Shown here: one piece after another, positions 6,132-9,377 of the stretch | Layout: the number at the start of each line of letters is the position of its first letter | Position numbering within the stretch: position 1 is the first letter of the stretch | NCBI GenBank assembly: GCA_937907555.1 | Contig: CALEST010000453.1 | Coordinates: 1-9,377 of the forward strand | Direction of reading: 5' to 3' | Source of the DNA: an uncultured Sediminibacterium sp. | GTDB taxonomy: Bacteria; Bacteroidota; Bacteroidia; Chitinophagales; Chitinophagaceae | DNA length: 9,377 nucleotides | Program-made: the position numbers and the translations under genes | The notes under the pieces: generated by a model | Seen by the model: the letters and a program-made list of their open reading frames with translations, nothing else | Databases searched by the model: none | What the model was told of the DNA's origin: nothing

Positions 6132-7214
6132 ATGGATGAGTCGCTGCGCAATAAAATTGCCTTTACCCAGATTCCTTCTATTGGACCTGTTACAAGGAAA
6201 TTATTACTGGAAGCATTTGAATCGGTTGAAAATATTTTTAATGCATCCGTTTCTGATTTATGCGCAGTTAGAGGGGTGAGAGAAAAAATGGCTAAAGAAA
6301 TCAAAGCCTTTGAGCCCAATGAAAAAGGCACTGAAATGTTGCAGTTTATTCAGCAGCACCGGATTCTTCCTCTCTTTATTACCGACCCGGGTTATCCGCA
6401 AAAATTAAAAGAATGCCCGGATGCACCTACGCTCTTGTTTTACAAAGGCAAAGCAAATGTAAACGCATCAAAAATCGTTAGTATTGTAGGCACCAGAATG
6501 CCTACAGCTTATGGATATCATATTATTGAAACGCTGTTAAAAGCCTTGCCCAAAGAAGTATTGATTGTTAGCGGTCTGGCCATGGGCATTGATACCATTG
6601 CGCATCAACTGGCTTTGGAAAACGGACTGCAAACCATTGGTGTGCTGGCGCACGGATTGGATGAAATCTATCCTCCCCCCAATAAAAACCTGGCCAAAGC
6701 CATGATGCTGCAAGGAGGATTGCTTACAGAATTTTCTTGCAAAACCATTCCGGAGAAACACAATTTCCCTAAAAGAAACAGGGTGGTGGCGGGCTTGGCT
6801 GATGCCACACTTGTTATTGAAACGGCTTTAAAAGGTGGCAGCATCATTACAGCCGATTTTGCTTCCCAGTACCACCGCGAAGTAATTGCCGTACCCGGCC
6901 GAATTACCGATCAGCGCAGCAGGGGCTGCAACAAACTGATTCAGGAAAACAGGGCTTCAATTTATACCAATCCAGAAGATCTCTTACAGCAATTGAACTG
7001 GGTGCCTGCTCCCGCTCCTTTAAATGAAACAGAAAAAAAATGTATTGCGTTTTTAAAAACAAAGGAACTGTTTTCACCGGATGAATTGCTGGCTTTTACT
7101 CAAATGGATTTTGGCGAATTGGCCAGCCTGATTTTTGATCTGGAAATGAAACAGATTATTCAGGTATTACCCGGCAATCAAATTACGCTGATGCCCGCTT
7201 ATTATTCCATTTAA
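6132..7214 (+). CDS. dprA: DNA-processing protein DprA (Smf)
   Basis: DprA binds incoming single-stranded DNA in the cytoplasm during natural transformation, shields it and loads RecA. The 360-residue product has the three-part layout common in this family: an N-terminal SAM/helix-hairpin-helix region (about 1-65, with IPSIGPVTRKLL and VRGVREKMAKEI); the Rossmann-like domain with VGTRMPTAYG (119-128), SGLAMGID (147-154), GGLLTEF (195-201), FPKRNRVVAGL (212-222), GGSIITA (235-241), AVPGRI and GCNKLI (265-270); and a C-terminal winged-helix DML1-like domain (about 297-355). The ATG at 6132 puts the start 55 bp after the PorE-like gene with no terminator between, so the two may be co-transcribed. 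No recognisable ribosome binding site precedes it, which is normal for this phylum. Its last 32 bp overlap the 3' end of the convergent MFS gene. Presence of dprA alone does not prove competence. Confidence 0.96.
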   Translation: MDESLRNKIAFTQIPSIGPVTRKLLLEAFESVENIFNASVSDLCAVRGVREKMAKEIKAFEPNEKGTEMLQFIQQHRILPLFITDPGYPQKLKECPDAPTLLFYKGKANVNASKIVSIVGTRMPTAYGYHIIETLLKALPKEVLIVSGLAMGIDTIAHQLALENGLQTIGVLAHGLDEIYPPPNKNLAKAMMLQGGLLTEFSCKTIPEKHNFPKRNRVVAGLADATLVIETALKGGSIITADFASQYHREVIAVPGRITDQRSRGCNKLIQENRASIYTNPEDLLQQLNWVPAPAPLNETEKKCIAFLKTKELFSPDELLAFTQMDFGELASLIFDLEMKQIIQVLPGNQITLMPAYYSI

Positions 7215-8367
7215 CCAGCAACAGACAAGCCACTAAAGAAAGCACTGCAGGGGTAGCAAAAGCCCATACAAAAAAACGGGCATCGTTGTGATAAATCCAG
7301 CTGGAGAACAATGCACCTGTACCAATGCCTACTTCCAGTGCAATGTACATGGAAGCAATGGCTTTGCCTCGGTTTTCCGGCTCGCATAAATCTACCGTCC
7401 AGGCTGTTATCACCGGGCTGTTAATACCCCAGCTTAGCCCATACAAAACAGACCCGGTCAACATAACCGGCACCGATCCCGCAAGCGATAAAATAGCCAT
7501 GGCAACCACCAGTACCGAAGTGGATCCAATCAGAACCGGTATTCTTCCGTATTGATCAGAAATTTTTCCAGCAACAAAACGAATGAACAGCGAAGCCACG
7601 GTGAAAAAGGCAAAGAAAGTTCCTTTATTGTGCAGCCCCAGGTGTTCACTAAAATCCGGCGCAATGGTTAATATGGTTCCAATGGAAAAACAAAGCAATA
7701 AGGTAATGATGGCTGGTCTTAAAGCAGAAGCATCAAAAATATCACTGCGCTGAATCTGCAGGTCGCTCCATTTGAATTTGCGTGCCGAGGGCAGGGTTTC
7801 TTTTACATTGTATAAAATAATTACCGACCCCAGGGCTAAAAATGCAGATACATAAAACATAGGATTGTATCCGAAATTATTTACCAGGTAACTTCCCAGC
7901 ATGGGACCTGCTGATGCCCCGATGGTATAGCCAATGGCCAGGGCACCCATGGCTTCTCCCCTTCTGGATTCATGTACCACATCGGCTCCGTAAGCGGCAG
8001 TAGCAGTAGGTTTAAACCCCGTTGAAAACCCATGCACAAAACGCAGCAATAAAAAACCCACTACAGAAGTCAACACCGGGTACAACAGACTACAAACCAC
8101 ACATACCAGGGAACCAAATACCATTACCGGAACCCTTCCAATGGTATCGGTTAGTTTTCCGCTGAACGGGCGGGAAATACCTGCCATTAGCGTGAACAAA
8201 GCAATGATCAGCCCCTTGTATTCCGCTCCGCCTATTTTAGTTAAATACCCGGGCAATTCAGGAATCATCATATTGAAGCTGGCAGAAAATAAAAAATTAC
8301 TCACGCAGAGCAACCCGAACTGAAAGGTAAAATAACGATGATGCGGTTGTAGCGTATTGGATTCCAT
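7183..8367 (-). CDS. MFS transporter, probable drug/proton-antiporter type
   Basis: This is a 394-residue inner-membrane carrier of the major facilitator superfamily with about 12 hydrophobic segments in two halves. Motif A occurs in both halves: GKLTDTIGRVPV (70-81, loop 2-3) and GKISDQYGRIPV (267-278). A motif B-like segment has Arg109 and Gly113 in LLLRFVHGFSTG. A motif C-like run, IGYTIGASAGPMLG in the fifth segment (about 145-158), is typical of exporters of the DHA families. A cytoplasmic loop rich in charge (about 189-215) separates the halves. This points to efflux of a small molecule, but the substrate cannot be read from sequence. The start at 8367 gives a short cytoplasmic N-terminus. 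The gene converges on dprA with a 32-bp overlap and is divergent from guaB; no transcriptional regulator lies next to it. Confidence 0.9.
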   Translation of the reverse strand: MESNTLQPHHRYFTFQFGLLCVSNFLFSASFNMMIPELPGYLTKIGGAEYKGLIIALFTLMAGISRPFSGKLTDTIGRVPVMVFGSLVCVVCSLLYPVLTSVVGFLLLRFVHGFSTGFKPTATAAYGADVVHESRRGEAMGALAIGYTIGASAGPMLGSYLVNNFGYNPMFYVSAFLALGSVIILYNVKETLPSARKFKWSDLQIQRSDIFDASALRPAIITLLLCFSIGTILTIAPDFSEHLGLHNKGTFFAFFTVASLFIRFVAGKISDQYGRIPVLIGSTSVLVVAMAILSLAGSVPVMLTGSVLYGLSWGINSPVITAWTVDLCEPENRGKAIASMYIALEVGIGTGALFSSWIYHNDARFFVWAFATPAVLSLVACLLLVKWNNKRASA

Positions 8368-8411
8368 TGCTTAAATGCCCGAATTACTTTGAACGATTGA
8401 ATAAGCCGCTG

Positions 8412-8441
8412 CGAAGGTAACAGAAATAATTTTGGAAGAAA
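8412..8441 (-). promoter_or_regulatory. Possible promoter of the MFS gene
   Basis: On the minus strand TACCTTCG (plus-strand 8419-8412) matches the Bacteroidota -7 element TAnnTTTG with one mismatch, and TTTC (8441-8438) stands 18 bp upstream as a weak -33 element. The predicted start would be about 40 bases before the MFS ATG. The element is degenerate and overlaps the spacer region of the guaB promoter, so it is only a suggestion. Confidence 0.25.
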
Positions 8442-8463
8442 GTTCCGGCATCTGCTATCTTTG
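8431..8463 (+). promoter_or_regulatory. Bacteroidota-type housekeeping promoter of guaB
   Basis: TTTG at 8431-8434 and TATCTTTG at 8456-8463 match the -33 (TTTG/TTG) and -7 (TAnnTTTG) elements of the primary sigma factor in Bacteroidota, with a 21-bp spacer in the accepted range. The -7 element ends three bases before the guaB ATG, so if the element is centred on -7 the transcript would begin at or next to the start codon. Confidence 0.75.
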
Positions 8464-8466
8464 CCT

Positions 8467-9377
8467 ATGGCAACAAATCTCAATCAATCCCGCAAAAGCA
8501 GTTCTGCTTCCCGTCTTTTTGGTGAAGGTTTAACCTTCGATGATGTTCTTCTGATGCCCGCTTACAGTGATATTCTTCCCCGCGAAGTAAACATCAGTAC
8601 CCATTTAACCAAAGACATTATTATTAATGTTCCCATTTTGTCTGCAGCCATGGATACGGTTACAGAAGCCAACCTGGCCATTGCCTTAGCCAGAGAGGGC
8701 GGTCTGGGTATTCTGCATAAAAACATGAGCATTGAGAAGCAGGCAGAGCAAGTGAGAAAAGTAAAGCGCAGTGAAAGCGGAATGATCATTGATCCCATCA
8801 CCTTACTGGTGGATGCAACCATTGGAGACGCTTTAAAATTGATGAGAGAGAATAAAATCGGAGGCATTCCGGTGGTGGACAATGCAGGTAAACTGGTAGG
8901 AATTTTAACCAACAGGGATTTGCGTTTTGAAACCGATTACAAGAAAAAAGTAAAGGAAGTAATGACCAAGGAAAATCTGGTTACTGCTCCGGAAGGTACC
9001 GATATGAAGAAGGCTGAAAATATTCTTCGCAGGTACAAGATTGAAAAATTACCTGTTGTAAATAAGCAGGGAAAATTAATAGGATTAATTACTTACAGAG
9101 ATATTTTACAAATCAGAAATTTCCCCAATGCCGTAAAGGACAATCTCGGAAGACTGAGAGTGGGTGCGGCTTTAGGCATTACCAAAGATTTAATGGACCG
9201 TGCAGCTGCTTTGCAGCATGTTGGGGTAGATATTGTTACGTTAGACTCTGCACATGGTCATAGCAAGGGGGTGATTGAAGCACTGAAAGCCTTGCGCAAA
9301 AACTTTAAAAACCTCCCCATTATTGCAGGGAATGTAGGAACCGGTGCAGGAGCTAAAGCACTGGCAGAAGCTGGAGC
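8467..9377 (+). CDS. guaB: IMP dehydrogenase GuaB, 3' end missing
   Basis: GuaB oxidises IMP to XMP with NAD+, the committed step of guanine nucleotide synthesis, as a cytoplasmic tetramer or octamer. The frame is open from the ATG at 8467 to the window edge, giving 303 full codons of an expected ~490. Seen in order: LTFDDVLLMPAYSD (22-35), the IMPDH N-terminal signature; AAMDTVTEANLA and GGLGILHKNM of the TIM barrel; a tandem CBS (Bateman) insert at about 105-215 with IGGIPVVDNAGKLVGILTNRD and IEKLPVVNKQGKLIGLITYRD; then DSAHGHS (260-266) and GNVGTG (288-293), which line the NAD and IMP sites. The catalytic-Cys loop and mobile flap lie beyond the window. There is no in-frame ATG between codon 1 and Met30, which sits inside the conserved core, so the start must be at 8467 or further upstream; the promoter position argues for 8467. 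Confidence 0.96.
   Translation, partial: MATNLNQSRKSSSASRLFGEGLTFDDVLLMPAYSDILPREVNISTHLTKDIIINVPILSAAMDTVTEANLAIALAREGGLGILHKNMSIEKQAEQVRKVKRSESGMIIDPITLLVDATIGDALKLMRENKIGGIPVVDNAGKLVGILTNRDLRFETDYKKKVKEVMTKENLVTAPEGTDMKKAENILRRYKIEKLPVVNKQGKLIGLITYRDILQIRNFPNAVKDNLGRLRVGAALGITKDLMDRAAALQHVGVDIVTLDSAHGHSKGVIEALKALRKNFKNLPIIAGNVGTGAGAKALAEAG

Noticed and set aside
5846..6331. 161-residue open frame on the minus strand across the PorE-like/dprA junction
   Set aside because: It is antisense to the OmpA domain and the dprA start, both strongly supported. Its translation shows no recognisable domain and is Ser/Phe-rich, as expected from the complement of these coding sequences.
7188..7201. 14-base exact match CTGATGCCCGCTTA shared by the dprA end (7188-7201) and guaB (8551-8564)
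   Set aside because: Both copies encode Leu-Met-Pro-Ala-Tyr in their own frames and guaB's is part of the conserved IMPDH signature. Most likely coincidence from shared codon preference, not an attachment site or repeat.
8562..8912. 116-residue open frame on the minus strand inside guaB
   Set aside because: It is fully antisense to conserved IMP dehydrogenase sequence; the hydrophobic look comes from reading the complement of an Ala/Gly/Thr-rich barrel.

Overview
The window looks like chromosomal DNA from a member of the Bacteroidota, most likely the class Chitinophagia or a relative. The signs are a SusC/HmuR-type TonB-dependent receptor, a HmuY-family lipoprotein with a Bacteroidota-style surface-export signal, a PorE-like protein (TPR, PD40 propeller, carboxypeptidase-regulatory and OmpA domains), starts without Shine-Dalgarno sequences, and a textbook Bacteroidota promoter (TTTG, 21 bp, TAnnTTTG) in front of guaB. 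The assignment below phylum level is a guess from general gene style. No mobile element, CRISPR array, tRNA or rRNA was seen.

Layout. Positions 1-1129 hold the 3' part of folD and all of queE, joined by a one-base TAATG overlap (folate C1 metabolism and queuosine/7-deazaguanine synthesis). Positions 1130-1256 are a short, strongly structured leader with several competing inverted repeats and a 12-bp perfect palindrome. It precedes a two-gene uptake unit: a TonB-dependent outer-membrane receptor (1257-3359) and a HmuY-family lipoprotein (3359-4018), again joined by TAATG and closed by a clear intrinsic terminator (4045-4069). Next come a PorE-like peptidoglycan-binding envelope protein (4160-6076) and dprA (6132-7214) in the same direction. 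An MFS transporter lies on the minus strand (7183-8367), with its 3' end overlapping dprA by 32 bp. The divergent 99-bp gap up to 8466 carries the guaB promoter, and guaB (IMP dehydrogenase) runs off the right edge.

How the genes work together. The receptor/lipoprotein pair is the accessory-looking part. By family it resembles the HmuR/HmuY heme-capture pair: the surface lipoprotein would bind a ligand and pass it to the receptor for TonB-driven import. However, the mature lipoprotein contains no histidine, methionine or free cysteine, and the receptor has no histidine in its plug or between its FRAP-like and NPNL-like motifs. The usual axial heme ligands are therefore missing from both partners. 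Either heme is held in another way (for example by tyrosine) or the substrate is not heme. This, together with the switch-like leader, is the most interesting part of the window. The rest is ordinary core metabolism, envelope and DNA-uptake genes.
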